A DNA stretch of 64,000 nucleotides, from contig OX940868.1 of the NCBI GenBank assembly GCA_954871525.1, positions 18,781,056-18,845,055 of the forward strand, in the 5' to 3' direction. Positions 11,201 to 24,024 of the stretch are shown in pieces. The notes under the pieces are model-generated. The model was not told the DNA's origin. It was given only the letters and a program-made list of their open reading frames with translations, and did no database searches. Positions within the stretch are counted from its first letter, which is position 1. The number at the start of each line of letters is the position of its first letter. The DNA is from Parietaria judaica. Its lineage: Eukaryota; Streptophyta; Magnoliopsida; Rosales; Urticaceae. The position numbers and the translations under genes are program-made.

Positions 11201-12847
11201 CCGCAGATGCTGCCGGTGCATTGGATCCGAGGTGAAATTTCAATTGCTTGTTTACTTGATATAAGAATGTGGTTGATCTTCAGTTCTCTCCTCTTTATTG
11301 AACAGGAAAAGTGATGATTACAAAGATATAACTATTCCGGCCGGAAAAAGTCACGAGGTCTGTTTTGATATTTCGTCGGGAATTGTACATAGTACTTTTG
11401 TCTCGTAGTAAACTGATGGGATCTTTTCTATTTTATTTTATTCTCGTAGAAAACTAGGATCCCTTTTTATTTTTTAAATTTCTCTAAGGTCTATTTTTTT
11501 ACATTATTATTTGATTGTATTTCTATTCAGTTGTGGGAATAAGAAAAATAATTCTAATCCAAAAACAACAGCAGAAATTTTTTTATTGCCATTTTCAATT
11601 TCTCGTTAAATGCTCATATTTTTAATCTCGCAGGTTTTCTTGTCAGTCGACTCGGTAAATTCGTATATCGCTTGGGATTTCTCAGTAGTACAAGGGAAGA
11701 TAGCAGTGGTTTGTCTCTAAACTTCATGGAATCACTTTATTCTTTTTAAATAACTGATATTCATTTTATGTATTTATTAATTTTTAGTGTTCGTCGATCA
11801 AGCTTTGTTAAATATTTTGTATTATCATATAAGCTGATATTCTTGCAAAACATTTATTTATTTAACTTATGATAAACTTTGTGTGTGTTCAGGATATTGG
11901 CTTCAGTGTGGAATATACAAACCCTTCTGGAGAAACAACTGTAAGTTGACTGACGTGTTATGCAAGCAACTACTTTCTTTCTAATTATATCCCACTAATA
12001 TTGTTTAACTTTCAACAGCTAATTTTACCCTACCGACGTTACGAATCTGATCAAGTGAGTACAGTTTTTCAACTCTAATCAGTCTATTTTTATTGTTTAT
12101 ACAGTAATAATTGCTCATTTTCATTGATTTTCTTAAAGGGGAACTTCTGCACGGTCATGGCTGGAAATTATAAGCTGATTTGGGACAATTCATATGCCAA
12201 TTTTTTCAAAAAGGTAACACATTGACATGTACTAAGCTTTAAATACTTTACGGTTTACCCTTCCAGGCTTAAAAAACTCGGGAAATTTTAGACGTGTCAT
12301 TAACGTTATACTTTTTTGTCTTAATCCTAAGGCTATGCTCTTATTTGGGCCTAGTTTGGTCATTACTCAATAGTCTAGCGATGAGTAGAAACTGCCATGT
12401 GGATCTTCCAGAAAATAGGGGTTAAAATCGAGCCCGGGTACAAGGCTCTTGGCCTTTTTTTGTGCTGGCTTAAAAAAACTCGATCTAAAAAAGCATTGGT
12501 AACTAGGCCGGGCCGTTTTTCTAAAACATCTGTATAAATTAGTTAATTAGAGGTGATTTTTTTTGGTTTTACACCGATATTTAAATTGTAAAAAATATGA
12601 AATAAAATACATTCAAATAAAAAATTTACATCTGGACGAATTCAGATGTAAATATCTACTTCTCTTTTTTCATCTCTTTTCAGTCGATTTTACCCCTACC
12701 CGAAACTAGTGAAATATTTACAAGAAGTTGTTTGTGTTGCTCATCACTTGGACATTTTATAAATTTGAACAGGTGGTGAAGTACAAGGTGGATTGTATAC
12801 CTCCTGTTTCTGAGGCATTGCCATCTGAGTCCCAACTTGAAGAATGA
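8244..12847 (+). CDS. GOLD-domain protein (At5g01010-like), 15 exons
   Basis: Exons: 8244-8403, 8582-8709, 8797-8929, 9737-9893, 10092-10170, 10570-10610, 10732-10848, 10995-11075, 11169-11231, 11306-11357, 11634-11708, 11893-11940, 12019-12054, 12139-12213 and 12773-12847. All introns are GT-AG and phases are consistent, giving 439 aa. The start MASTEGLVPITRTFLAAFYD is the first ATG after the GA-rich leader. The N-terminal two thirds is mostly helical and charged, with no signal peptide or membrane span. Residues about 323-428 (from YKDITIPAGKSHEVFLSVDS to NSYANFFKKVVKYKV) form a beta-rich GOLD domain like that at the C-terminus of SEC14/patellin-type proteins, where it mediates protein contact in membrane traffic. 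From memory the closest Arabidopsis protein is At5g01010, annotated as retinal-binding; the biochemical role is not established. A cytosolic, peripheral-membrane role is inference. Confidence 0.85.
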
Positions 12848-13585
12848 CAATATATATCTATCTATCCATCCATATATATATATATATATAGATTATTGTA
12901 GCTATATGACATTGGTGATACTCATTATTCACGTTGCTTTTTTCGATGCTCATTTTATTTGAAAGTTGATCGTCTTAAGTTTAACAGTGTAGCAGCTTCA
13001 TACTCTGTACAATTCCCTGTATATTTCACAAAATCAAATATTCTTATTCGTTGGATTGAGAAAGAATAAAGTTTGCTGCTTATTATATCAAACTAAACCC
13101 AAAAATTCACTATATTATAATTTATATTAATTGGCGCAATTTCCTTCTTAGGTTTGTTTTGTGGTGTTCTCTTTTACTTTTAATTTTTTAGGGATTTTTT
13201 TTTTCCTTTGAAATATTATAAATTTGTTAGTTGCTAATTGCTATGATATAAAACTCATCAATAATTAATCTAAACGAGATTGTTGGAGAGAAATGTGCTT
13301 TTTTTTTTCTTTGATATTTTTCTCGTTTGTACAGAAAATGAGTTTTTTACTCGCAAAATAGTTTAACGCAGTAATGTAAAATATAACCGAGTGCAACTTG
13401 AGGGCGGAACGGCGTTAATAACTCTACTATATACGAGCAAGCAAAATTGGCCAAAATCATATCTTGACGAACTATGATAATCTTAAAACTATATTTACTC
13501 TTCTCCAGAAAACGAGTCGATCCCTTCTGGTTTCCCGGGAAAATTCTGTTGTTTTACCGGCAAAATGTTTGGAATTTTGAAGTTG
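12848..13585. other. Convergent intergenic spacer
   Basis: This spacer separates the 3' ends of the GOLD-domain gene (+) and FOLD (-). It has a TA microsatellite at about 12868-12889 and AT-rich sequence with AATAAA-like signals (for example AGAATAAAG near 13065). No further gene is seen. Confidence 0.6.
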
Positions 13586-16311
13586 TTAGGCGAACTTGTA
13601 TGCTCTTTTGGCAGCATCGAGTGTGTTGCAAAGAAGCATGGCTATGGTCATCGGTCCCACTCCTCCAGGCACCGGAGTTATAGCCGACGCGATTCTTTCT
13701 GCTTCTTCATAGCAAACATCACCCGTGAGGCGGTAACCGTGCTCGCAGCTCGGGTCCTGCCAAAGAGTAGTTTCGGGAGTATCATCCTTAAACACGCCTA
13801 ATCATCTATGATATTTGCAGAATTACATAACTCTTGTAATCCAAAATTTACACATTTTTGGTCGTTATTTTGTTTATTTCCGTTAAAAGACTAAACGATT
13901 TAATTTTAATTTAATACTAGTGTGAGAAGGTCACTTAAGTAGCGTAAAAACTCGCAATATTTATATTTGAGAAATTCTCGAAGTTCGTACCTCAATTGGG
14001 TTGGTTCCCACATCTATGACGACGGAGCCGGGCTTTAGCCAGTGGCCTCGGACCAGATTAGGCACTCCTGCGGCTGCAATCACGATGTCAGCTTCGCGAG
14101 TGATGTGCTCGGGATTTTCTGTGATGGCATGAACGAGACTCACCGTGGCATGGTGCCTCTGTGAAATAATAACGCGACAAGATCAACATGCTTGGACTAG
14201 CCGGTCAATGAGAAAGAAACCATCTTTCTTGTTTCTAACAGAATTGGAATCAGCTTATATTATGTATTACCGATATTGTGCATAGTTCAGATCTACTATT
14301 CTCGGTGGGCCGGGAAACTCGAAAAACATATTAATGCCCTACGAGTCAAATAGTTGGTGTTGATTTCAATAACTTTTGGGGGTTTAATCTTGCTAATTAT
14401 AAAATTAAACCTAAAGAATAATTTAAAAATAATAATAATATACATCATGTACTACCTGCAAGAGCAGCGAAGCCGGTAATCCGACAATGTTGCTTCTGCC
14501 AATCACAACGGCTTTCTTTCCCGCCATTTCGACACCCGACCTGATTAACAACTCGATGCAGCCTTTGGGAGCGCATGGGATGAAGAGAGGCTCTCTTCCT
14601 CGCATAGCGAGATTCCCTATGTTCATCGGGTGGAATCCGTCAACATCTTTTTCCAGGCTTAGCACGTCCGAGATTCTGCCCACATCCAAATGCTGTCCAC
14701 ACAGGTAGAACCTTATTAAATAATACTTAATAAACTAATAACCTCGATTACATACTACTTTTGTGCGGTTGACTCTAACTCATCCCTCAATTATACCTCG
14801 ATAAATTAATAACCTCGATAATATAATAAAATTATCTAATCCTGACAGTATTAATTTATAGAGGTTTTACTTCTTTGTAAGACGTCACACACAATATTTC
14901 ATCTGCATAATATTTCCTGATATGACCCGAATATTTTCTATTTAATATCTAAAAGTTATTACACTCTCACTGTCTTCCTTTATAAGTACTCTCAGTCTCA
15001 CTAACTTACTAAATTTTACTTACCTATACTCTTCACTAATTAAGAATAACAAACTGACATCAGTAGAGATTCCATATACTCTAATCATCATATCCATTAA
15101 CGAGTTTCAATTTCCTCGACAAATTTAGGAATTATTTGAGGAAGAGGAATCGAGAAATTTAGGAATTACTTGAGGAAGAGGAAGCTGCACTAGAACCCCA
15201 TGCACGGACGGATCTTTGTTGAAACAGGCAACGGCGTTGAGTACCTCCTCCTCTGCACAATCATCACGAAACTCCGTTACTGATGACACAATCCCAACTT
15301 GCTCACAAGCAATGATTTTGTTGCGAACGTATGTCTCCGAATCTCGTCTCTGTCCGACCAAGATGACAGCCAAGCCGGGAACTTTCCGGATCGTTTCCTT
15401 CATCCTCTTCACCTCGCAGGCAACTCTCGATCGGATTTCCTCTGCAATCAACTGCCCGTCAATTACTGTAGCCGTACGATCATTGGCTGCTGCGAAGATC
15501 AAATGATCAATATTGTTTTCGGAATTTGAAATAGATTTGACACTCACGTAGGTCAATATCTCCATACTTAAAAGACTATACACGTTGGATAGAAAAACGG
15601 ATGGAAACTTACAGATATCGATTTTTTTTAAACTTTGGAGGGTAATCACGTTATCACGGAAGTAATATATTCTAAAGTATGAGCCGATTGTCGTCGTTCG
15701 AGTTACAAAAGAACCATTATTTAAAATAAAATAAAATAAAATAGAAAACGGACTAATGCCGCACTAACAACACAAGAGGAACCGTTTCATTGTTTTCGGA
15801 GGACCATTTCCGCACATACCCCTTCACAAGGAGCGTTAAAGCCAGAGAATCTTAATCTAAAGCAAGGGCTGTTTCCATCAACATATGATCATGATGATAT
15901 CATATTCATATAATCTGATTCTGGTTGACTATAAATCTAATCAGATAAATTATCTTGAATACATTCTCACAAACAGATAACTGCTAATTCAACAACGAAC
16001 CAAGTGAAATCAATAAGAAATAAACAAACTTAACAGAGATAAGCAAGTATATAGACATGAAAGCAAAGCTTACAGTTACACCATTGTTTCCGCGACTGAA
16101 CACGATCACATTTGGCCTCGGAATCCCAAACATCAGGGAAGTCCAGAGAAGCCAGAGCGGGAGACACGAGGATTTGGCCGCCATGGCTGTCGCTCTCGAT
16201 GAAGCTTCGGTGGGTCATCGTCGTGAACTGAATTCTCCGACCCGTCACTGTGTCGCTCTTCGTTCTGCTCCATCGAGCTGGGACTCGACGCAGAAGATTC
16301 CCGAGCACCAT
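13586..16311 (-). CDS. FOLD1: Methylenetetrahydrofolate dehydrogenase/cyclohydrolase, mitochondrial type
   Basis: This bifunctional enzyme interconverts 5,10-methylene-, 5,10-methenyl- and 10-formyl-tetrahydrofolate with NADP, in one-carbon metabolism. Exons, 5' to 3': 16311-16074, 15489-15170, 14692-14456, 14158-13991 and 13756-13586. All junctions are GT-AG and phases join cleanly, giving 377 aa. Residues 1-79 ([20 protein letters not shown]...) are Arg/Ser-rich without acidic residues at the start, as in a mitochondrial presequence. The catalytic domain begins at about 86 ([16 protein letters not shown]). The Tyr133-x3-Lys137 pair in TYVRNK is the expected active-site motif. [12 protein letters not shown], the Rossmann segment [18 protein letters not shown] and the C-terminal [13 protein letters not shown] are all present. 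An in-frame ATG at 16428 would add 39 residues; I prefer 16311 because the transit peptide then begins cleanly. The mitochondrial rather than plastid assignment is inference. Confidence 0.92.
15127..15183 (-). repeat. Tandem duplication of an exon end and splice donor in FOLD
   Basis: On the minus strand the end of exon 2 and the start of the intron (CTTCCTCTTCCTCAAGTAAT) are repeated about 34 bp downstream with the change AAGTAATT to AAATAATT. The copies are at about 15161-15183 and 15127-15149. The first keeps a working GT donor at 15169-15168; the second has lost it. Translation through the duplication would give a repeated, prematurely terminated tail. Confidence 0.85.
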
Positions 16312-16517
16312 GAACACTATATATATCCTCCTTGGATCGAAATCCACCGATTCTGGCTTCTGGGTTTTGCCTGTATGGATTGGATGAGGAGAATAGTGAA
16401 GATCAAATGGTAGAAAACGAAGAAACAAAATTCTGTAGTTTGAAGTTTGAACATTCAGCTGATGCTCATTGAGTTTTTTTTTTCTGAATTTTTTTTTAAT
16501 TTTATTTTTTGAAGACT

Positions 16518-16583
16518 TGGGCTTGTTGTAATATTAAGCCCACACTCAAGCCCATTAATTGTAATGGGCTAAACACAGGCCCA
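16518..16583. promoter_or_regulatory. Cluster of five site II elements (TGGGCY) upstream of FOLD
   Basis: TGGGCT or TGGGCC, on either strand, occurs at 16518-16523, 16537-16542, 16549-16554, 16565-16570 and 16578-16583. This is 207-272 bp upstream of the FOLD start. Site II motifs bind TCP-type factors and are known to be enriched in promoters of plant nuclear genes for mitochondrial, ribosomal and cell-cycle proteins. Their density here supports the mitochondrial assignment of FOLD. Confidence 0.6.
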
Positions 16584-16804
16584 TTAGCTGCGGAGTAGGT
16601 CAAAGTCAACTGTTTGACGAATGAAAGTATTATATATATGTTTATTTATTGGCTTCTTTTAGACAATATATTATCACCAATGTCATATATTTATATAATA
16701 AAAAAATATATTCAGAAATAAATAAAATACTTATCTTTAAATCAAATATTTTATGCATGGCCTATCCAAAATACAAAATTTATCGAAGAAAAAAAAACAC
16801 TCGT

Positions 16805-16945
16805 ATAGGATTGTGCATGGGTTGAACCCAACCTGATCTTATTGGATTTTGAAAAAACAACCCAATCCGACCCAAATTTTTTTGAAAGGCCCAATTCAAC
16901 CTAACCCAAAAAGCTCTGGGTTAGGTTGGGTCATTGGACTAAACT
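16805..16945. repeat. GGGTTGG/CCAACCC-rich dispersed repeat, tentative
   Basis: The segment contains GGGTTGAACCCAACC, AACCCAATCCGACCC, CAACCTAACCC and GGGTTAGGTTGGGTC. Such motifs recur in widespread non-autonomous plant repeats. No terminal repeats or target duplication were found, so the class is unknown. Confidence 0.4.
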
Positions 16946-19900
16946 AAAATACATATAATTTTTTAAACCGAATAACACTTGAATATAAATTGTCAATCAA
17001 TAAACATAAATTTAATATTAATATTTTTAAACATATAATTCATAAATTAAACATTATTATAGTCTTAAATATTGAATAACATAAGTACGGTACATAGTCG
17101 TAAACTTGTGTCCCTAATACACACAAATACACCTTAATTAAATGATTCTTTAGCCATGGAAAACGCCTTAATTCGTTTTTTTCCAAAATAAATACTCAGG
17201 AAAATAATCGGATTAAATCATTGTATGCCGTAATTATAAGTGGAAATAAAGGAATGGTTTTAGAAGTATTAGCTCTCTACACAAGTATTGTTTTTATGGT
17301 ATTAAATATGTATCTACTATCTATATTGCTTCACTAAAATAAATAGCCGAAAATGACTTAACGGCGAGTGAATAAGTGAAAACGCCGCAAATAAAGGGGA
17401 AATTTGGTTCCAATGCCACCCACTTTGGAGAATGTCATTTTCGTATCATATTCATATGTAGTTGCTATCACTATTATTTTATTTGATAGTCACTACTCAT
17501 GAATACTTTTGTTACTTCCAAAATATAACAAAATTAAATATGACGCAAGTAGTTCTTTTATATAAAAAAATATTGTTATGTTTTAATAGGAAAATAAAAA
17601 TAAAAATCAGTTGTTCTTCTTATGCTCTATCAAATTGATGATTATATATTACGCAATTTTTTTTACCATAAATAAAAGGTATCTAGTTGACATATGTAAT
17701 AGTAGTGTAGTTCGTATACTTGATAATTTTTTAGGTGTTTTCGACCTTTCAGTCTACAATTACATATATGCATGCTCGAAACGTCTAATCAACATACTAT
17801 TTAGGTAGACGGTGCATGATATGTTAACTTCAATTTTCTCTTAAAATTTTAATTCCTACCATCAAATCTATGAAATAGATTTTTGAAAAATAGGTCGGCT
17901 AAATATGCTTGCCAGTGATTGGCCCGGTCTATGCCCCGGGCCAGAGCTACAATCATCCTAAAATGAACTCGAATCTTAAAACATTTCAAATTTTAAACTA
18001 TTAGAAATATATAACTATGTTTTTTTCAATCCTTTCACAATTATATTATATAGCTCTTCGGAATATGTATCACCACAATTTCAATCCTTTCACATCAATA
18101 CAATAATAGTGACCAACCAAGTTGCCAAACTAAAGCAAATTAATCCGTTTATTCCTTAGAAATATAAAATTATTTCATGAATAGTATGTGGGAATGATCA
18201 ATAAATCATGTGTTCCTTTCCCAAACACCAAATCCCATCAATCTTTTCTGTGCCCAACACTCTATCAATTCGAACCCTGCAAAATGTCTTTGTGGGGCTT
18301 TGTATATCCCCACTCACTCATCTTCGGCCCACTAAGGGTCCTTCTGGCCCATTACCAGCCTAAGGCCCATACCTAATTTTACATTAATTTGGTATTTTCT
18401 ATTCATAAACTTGTGTTAGGTCTTAATCAGATTTGGATACCTGAATTTATGATTTCTTTCTTAATGATCGGCCAAGGGTTCCAATAAAAAATAATCACAC
18501 ATTAAAATAAAATAAAGAATGTAAGAAATTCTACAAAACTGATATTTATCTTACAATTTAATTTAACCGAGCGTCAGTGTGAAGGGTGAGTTAGATCTCA
18601 CATTTAAAATAAAAAATAAGTTTATTGTTTCACATGACTAATAATTTTGTTGGATTTCGGTCAGTCGAATAATCTAGATTAATAACGCGAATAAATTTTA
18701 GACACTATACCCGTATTGCTCTTAAGACGCGTAAGTTTTAGACAATTGTGATCGATTAACGTGGTAAATGGTCTCTAAAACATTGGTTATAGGAATGGAT
18801 ATTGACATAAATAAGCTTGAAATGTCCATTGCCCAAATTCTGAGGCTAAAGAGAAAAGGGAGCCGAAAAAGATAGTAAGATTAAGATGTAAAAGGAGGGT
18901 TTGGTTTGGTCGCTATTATATTCCCTTCTCAGGTGAAACAGCTCCGAGCCAATGAGCTTTAGGTCAAATATCCAACGACACCACCTATAACAAAACCACA
19001 CACACACCTTATAAACTAAATTTACAATATTTCAAAGCCAACATATTATAATATATATATATATATATATATAGTGTGTGTGTGAATATTTTATACACAC
19101 AAGTACATATGAGCAAGAACTCTATTAATTATTTAGCATATTATATATATTGTGATTTTATTTGAAATGTATTAGCTGCTAAATTACTGATGTTAAGCAT
19201 CTGTAGAATATATATAGTCTGAAATGGCACATATAAATTTCACATAAAAGCATTAAACCATAGATTGAACTTGGAGAATAGAGGGATGTAACACTGTAAA
19301 CCCTAATCGATTAAACCAGTTCACTTCTCTGTAACAATAATATTTATTAATTTCGCTTTGTTTTTATTTCATTTTCGATTTGGGATTAGAGCGTTTACTT
19401 ATTATCCATCATCGATTTTGATTTCGGGATTAGAGTGTTATAAACTCCATGTGCACAAAAAAGATTAGTTGATGATAAAATGATGATCTGATTGAGATAA
19501 CGTAAAAATAGTAATAGCGGACAGAATCTCATGGAGAAGAAACACGAAGCTGCATGTTTAGGAGGAAAAAAACACGAAGATAAAACCGCACTCTCTCTAC
19601 AACTCAAGTCAAATCACCAAATACTTTTCAAGAAACTATACATAGTAGTAGTAGTAGTAGTGGGCACATAATTGCAACATCATCATCATCCAATTATGAC
19701 CAATCTGCATGGGGTGAATTGAATCACTCACTACTGCATCAATACATACAATATCTATATATCTATATATAATACTATAAACACATGCACAACGTCAATC
19801 AATCAAATGGAAATCAATATTGAAAATTAGAGGGCGATAATTCGTGTTTCGTGTTGTGTCATATCGAGTTTATATTTTCTTACTTATGATTTACGAGTTC

Positions 19901-20360
19901 ATAATTAATATATATATATATAACTACAACATATGTACTAAGTCTATCAACCAATGAAAACCTCTAAATACTCAAGCTGGTCAATAATTATATTATTATT
20001 CTTATTTATAAATGTGTCTACGTATTAAGCTTTAATTATCTTCACGTATGTACGAGATCACCACGTAATTCTATATCACAGCCTATCAATCAAAAGATCA
20101 TATATATTTATATACTAATAAGTTAGATTTTAGTCTAGTAAAAAATAAGTGACGATAATAGTGTAGTGAATATATGTATAATATAATTGAGAAGAATTCG
20201 AGACACAATGGGCAGGGCTTTTTTGGCTTATGTTGTGAACGTTTTCTAAATCTTCGGGTTTAGTTTTAAACCTTTGCCTTTGTTGTGTTGCATAAAGTTC
20301 GAATGTTTGGTGTCACACCTCTCTCCATCTTTTCCTTTTTTTTTGTTTTCAAATATATTG

Positions 20361-20528
<168 letters not shown>

Positions 20529-22869
20529 TTTTTCTCTTCACTTTTAACACATTTTATAACCTCATGATATACAAATTAATTCATTAGTGGGATATGACTT
20601 ATAAGTCCATGCCATGCATATTGACCTTTGCTATATATGTCACAATTATATCTGTTAATTATTTTCTACTTATTTTTGCTTTATTATTTTATGAATTCAT
20701 TAAACCTTTAGGTTTGCAAGCTATATTAAGTTCCATATTGAGTGTTAAAAACTTTACGACATAAGGTCGATGGTCGGTCGACCTATATCATTGATCAGAA
20801 AGTGAGTTCCCGATCATACAACGTTGATGAAAGAATAGTGGGATAAGGTCAGCGAGGGGAGTAGGCTGCGGGAAAAGTTAACCAAGACCGAGGGGCCGAA
20901 GGCTTGAGTTATTTAGCATAGATGTCTGAACATTTTATATGCGAAAGTCTAGTTTCGATACATAAATATGTTTTAATAGATCACGAGACCAATAACCTCC
21001 GTTGAGCTAGGGCATACGTCCACCACTCGATTAGAATTTAGAACGTTAGTTTTAAAGTAGAAAGCTTGAAAAAGATTGTCGGATTTTGCATAACTGGTCC
21101 AAGAAACAAGTTGCACGATCCGGTTACGGAACCAAAGTCAAGCTCTCTATTTTTATACAGTGATTCGTGCATAGTTCCGCCCCTGTTTTGATTTATTCTT
21201 AATTAATTTCGTAGAATTCGAACATAATTTTGCTTTTATTGGGAAGAAGAGACTTATCTACTAAATTAGTTTAGTGTATCGGAGACCATAACCGTGCAAT
21301 GCTATTTATACTCAAATGGAATTTCATAACTCTCTATCTAATCAATTAAGGTCCCTAAAAGTCTACCATTTAATTAATATATTTTTCTTTTCTTACCATA
21401 ACATATGATGCCGCATAAACAGAAAATAAGATATTTTCTTTTGTAAATCACGAATTTTCAAGAATAGGGATTGGCTTGGACGTAAGAGTGACGATAAGTG
21501 TAACCTATAACTCAGTTTCCATGTTTTCATACTTCCAATCCGAAACCTGAATCTTATTTTTCGGGTCTAAATAAACCTAACCGCTCCTAAAACCAATTTT
21601 TTCGGAATATATATACTCTCAATTTTACTCCAATAAACGAACCCTCTTAAAACGACAAAGCAAACTTTGACATAAGTTAATGCAAAATGTTGAATACTCA
21701 AGAAACATACCAATTGCTTATTATGTATACATTACAAAACTTAATGCACAAACTCATTAACAATTCTTTCGTTTTTTTTCCTTTCTTTTAAATATAAAGT
21801 ACGAACATTTATTTGCTACCTGTTGAGGCGACAAAATATTTGTGAAAAATAGAATAAAATAGGCGCTTGTGGCCCAATGTAGGGAATGTTTTTGGGGCAT
21901 AATTTTTATTTATTTGAAGAATTGTGACACTGTACGACCTGGTTAAACATGGTTTCAATTCACACGAACTATATAGAATATACTCTATGCATGTTTTTAG
22001 CAAAAAATATATCATAAAATATAATTTGGTCACATATTGTCAAAACTGTACGAATCACATGCGCCAAGAAAAATCAAGGACGCTATGTATGTTTGTGGCT
22101 AATAATTAAAATTAAATAAAATTGGGCAAAAAAAAAAGAAGATTCATCACAAACAAACAAGCACAGAAATTTACTGCAGAGATTTATGGAAGAAGGTGAA
22201 AAAAGCAAGAAACTAGAAAAATCGTGGCAAAATTTGAAAACAACTGGTGTGGTTGTTATATGAATTATGATACATTCGAACACATTTCTTTTGGAATTTC
22301 ACCTTTTTTATTTTCATCAGAATCCAAAATGGTACGTCTTGGGATTTGGACACATGGGAAGGGTGAGCCGGCTCGTCTCGTGAAATTTCGGCCCGTAGGT
22401 ACCGCGAACTCTGGCTTCCCGGTTGTGTATCTTGAAAAGGCGGACAAGACACGCTTGTTTTGAATTTGGGATAGACAATCCTTTTTCTAGAAAATTACCG
22501 GTAATTGTTAAGAGTTCATTTGTTATCGACTAAAAAATAGTGCGTCTAATTGTGATCAGCATCCGAGTATCCTGGCGGAACTACGAATTTACATCCGTAA
22601 TAAGTTAGATTTAATTTTTACTGAAAATTATACTTGGTAGTAGATGAATTTAAGTTTCAATAAAACATAAGATATAAAAAAGTGATTACGATAAAAAAAA
22701 AATTATATTTATTTATACAAAAAATTAAGGAGGATAAATTTTGAACCCTGTCTCCGGTTCCGAGCATCAATTTTATATTAGAGATATCAGATATTTGAAA
22801 ACTATTTACCGGTCACCATGGGCTCCGGTAGGCGGTTTTTGGGCCCAAAAACGCAATATTTAAAACCTT

Positions 22870-24015
22870 GGGTTAATTGCGGCAAAAATACCTAACTTTT
22901 GGTCAAATTCTCTGCTGTGTATACAACCTCCGTAAATGGCGGCAAAAGTACCCAAACTTAGCATTTGGGAGTTGACCGAGAATATCTATCTATGTGGCAA
23001 TCAGTCTTTGCCACGTGGCATGCCACATGGCACTTGGCTGCCACGTGGCATGCCACGTAATTATTATTTTATTTAAAAAATAAATAAAAATAAATTTAAA
23101 ATATTTTTTTAAAACGAAATTATTTTATTTTTTAGACAAAATTATTTTTAATTTTTAATTTTAATAAATTTTTTAATAATAACAAATAAAGAATATTTAA
23201 ATTTAAATGTTCATTATTAGTTATAATTTTATTTTAAAAAAGTGGGTAGAACGAATTAATTTTCATCGCTCACGGTTCCCTTGAACTCCGTTTCCGGTCT
23301 TGTTCACGCGTCGAAAAAATTGTTTAATATGTTTAATAATAATAACTAATAAACACATACATAATGTTTAAAAAGTCAAGACATAGTTATATACACACCA
23401 CTTATTCAAAAACAAAAAATAGTAGTCATATAAATATTTAATTAAAAATTATTTTATTTGTTTGCATGATATTTTTTTGTGTTTGCATTTTAGAATAATA
23501 ATAATTGTTTAATATGTTTTTTATTTATATATTATTCTTTTTTTAAAAAAATTTATCGTGAAATAATCATATCATTATTATTGGTTATTATTATTAAACA
23601 TATTAAGCGATTTTGTTTCACCTGTAAACCGGATCGGAGGCGGAGCTTGAGTGAACCGTGAACATAGATTTTTTTCTTTATTTATTTCGTTTGATCAACT
23701 TTTCTAAAATGAATAATTATATTTAAATATTCATCATTGGTTTTTACGGAAAAATGATTTTATTTAAAAAAATAATTTTTTTTAATAATTAAAAAAAATG
23801 TTTATTTTTTTAAAAAAATATTTAATAAAATAATAATTACGAGGCATGCCACGTGGCAGCCAAGTGCCAAGTGGCAAAGGCTGATTTTCACATAGATATA
23901 TATTCTCGGTCAACTCCAAATGCTAAGCTTGGGTACTTTTGTCACTATTTACGGAAATAAATAAATACACAGGAGAATTTGACCAAAAGTTTGGTATTTT
24001 TGCCACAATTAACCC
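22870..24015. mobile_element. Fold-back Mutator-type element with perfect 9-bp target duplication
   Basis: The element starts GGGTTAATTGCGGCAAAAAT and ends with the inverted ATTTTTGCCACAATTAACCC. It is flanked by identical 9-bp copies of TAAAACCTT at 22861-22869 and 24016-24024, the size expected for Mutator-like insertion. The inverted similarity is not limited to the ends: the two halves mirror each other through CCACGTGGCA, the interior CTCACGGTTC / GAACCGTGAAC and the central TTAATATGTTTAATAATAAT. The arms are therefore about 550 bp each. The left arm has a short extra duplication of the CCACGTGGCATGCCAC segment. No open frame is present, so the element is non-autonomous. Confidence 0.93.
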
Positions 24016-24024
24016 TAAAACCTT

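Noticed and set aside
16315..16326. TATATATAG just upstream of the FOLD ATG as a TATA box
   Set aside because: It is only about 5-15 bp from the ATG, too close for a promoter with a leader; more likely part of the leader.
16312..16428. Upstream ATG for FOLD at 16428
   Set aside because: The extra 39 residues include acidic residues and do not look like a transit peptide; the ATG at 16311 gives a typical one. Not fully excluded.
22213..22463. Open frames on both strands in a GC-rich islet
   Set aside because: No recognisable protein, no splice context and both strands equally open; possibly an old repeat.
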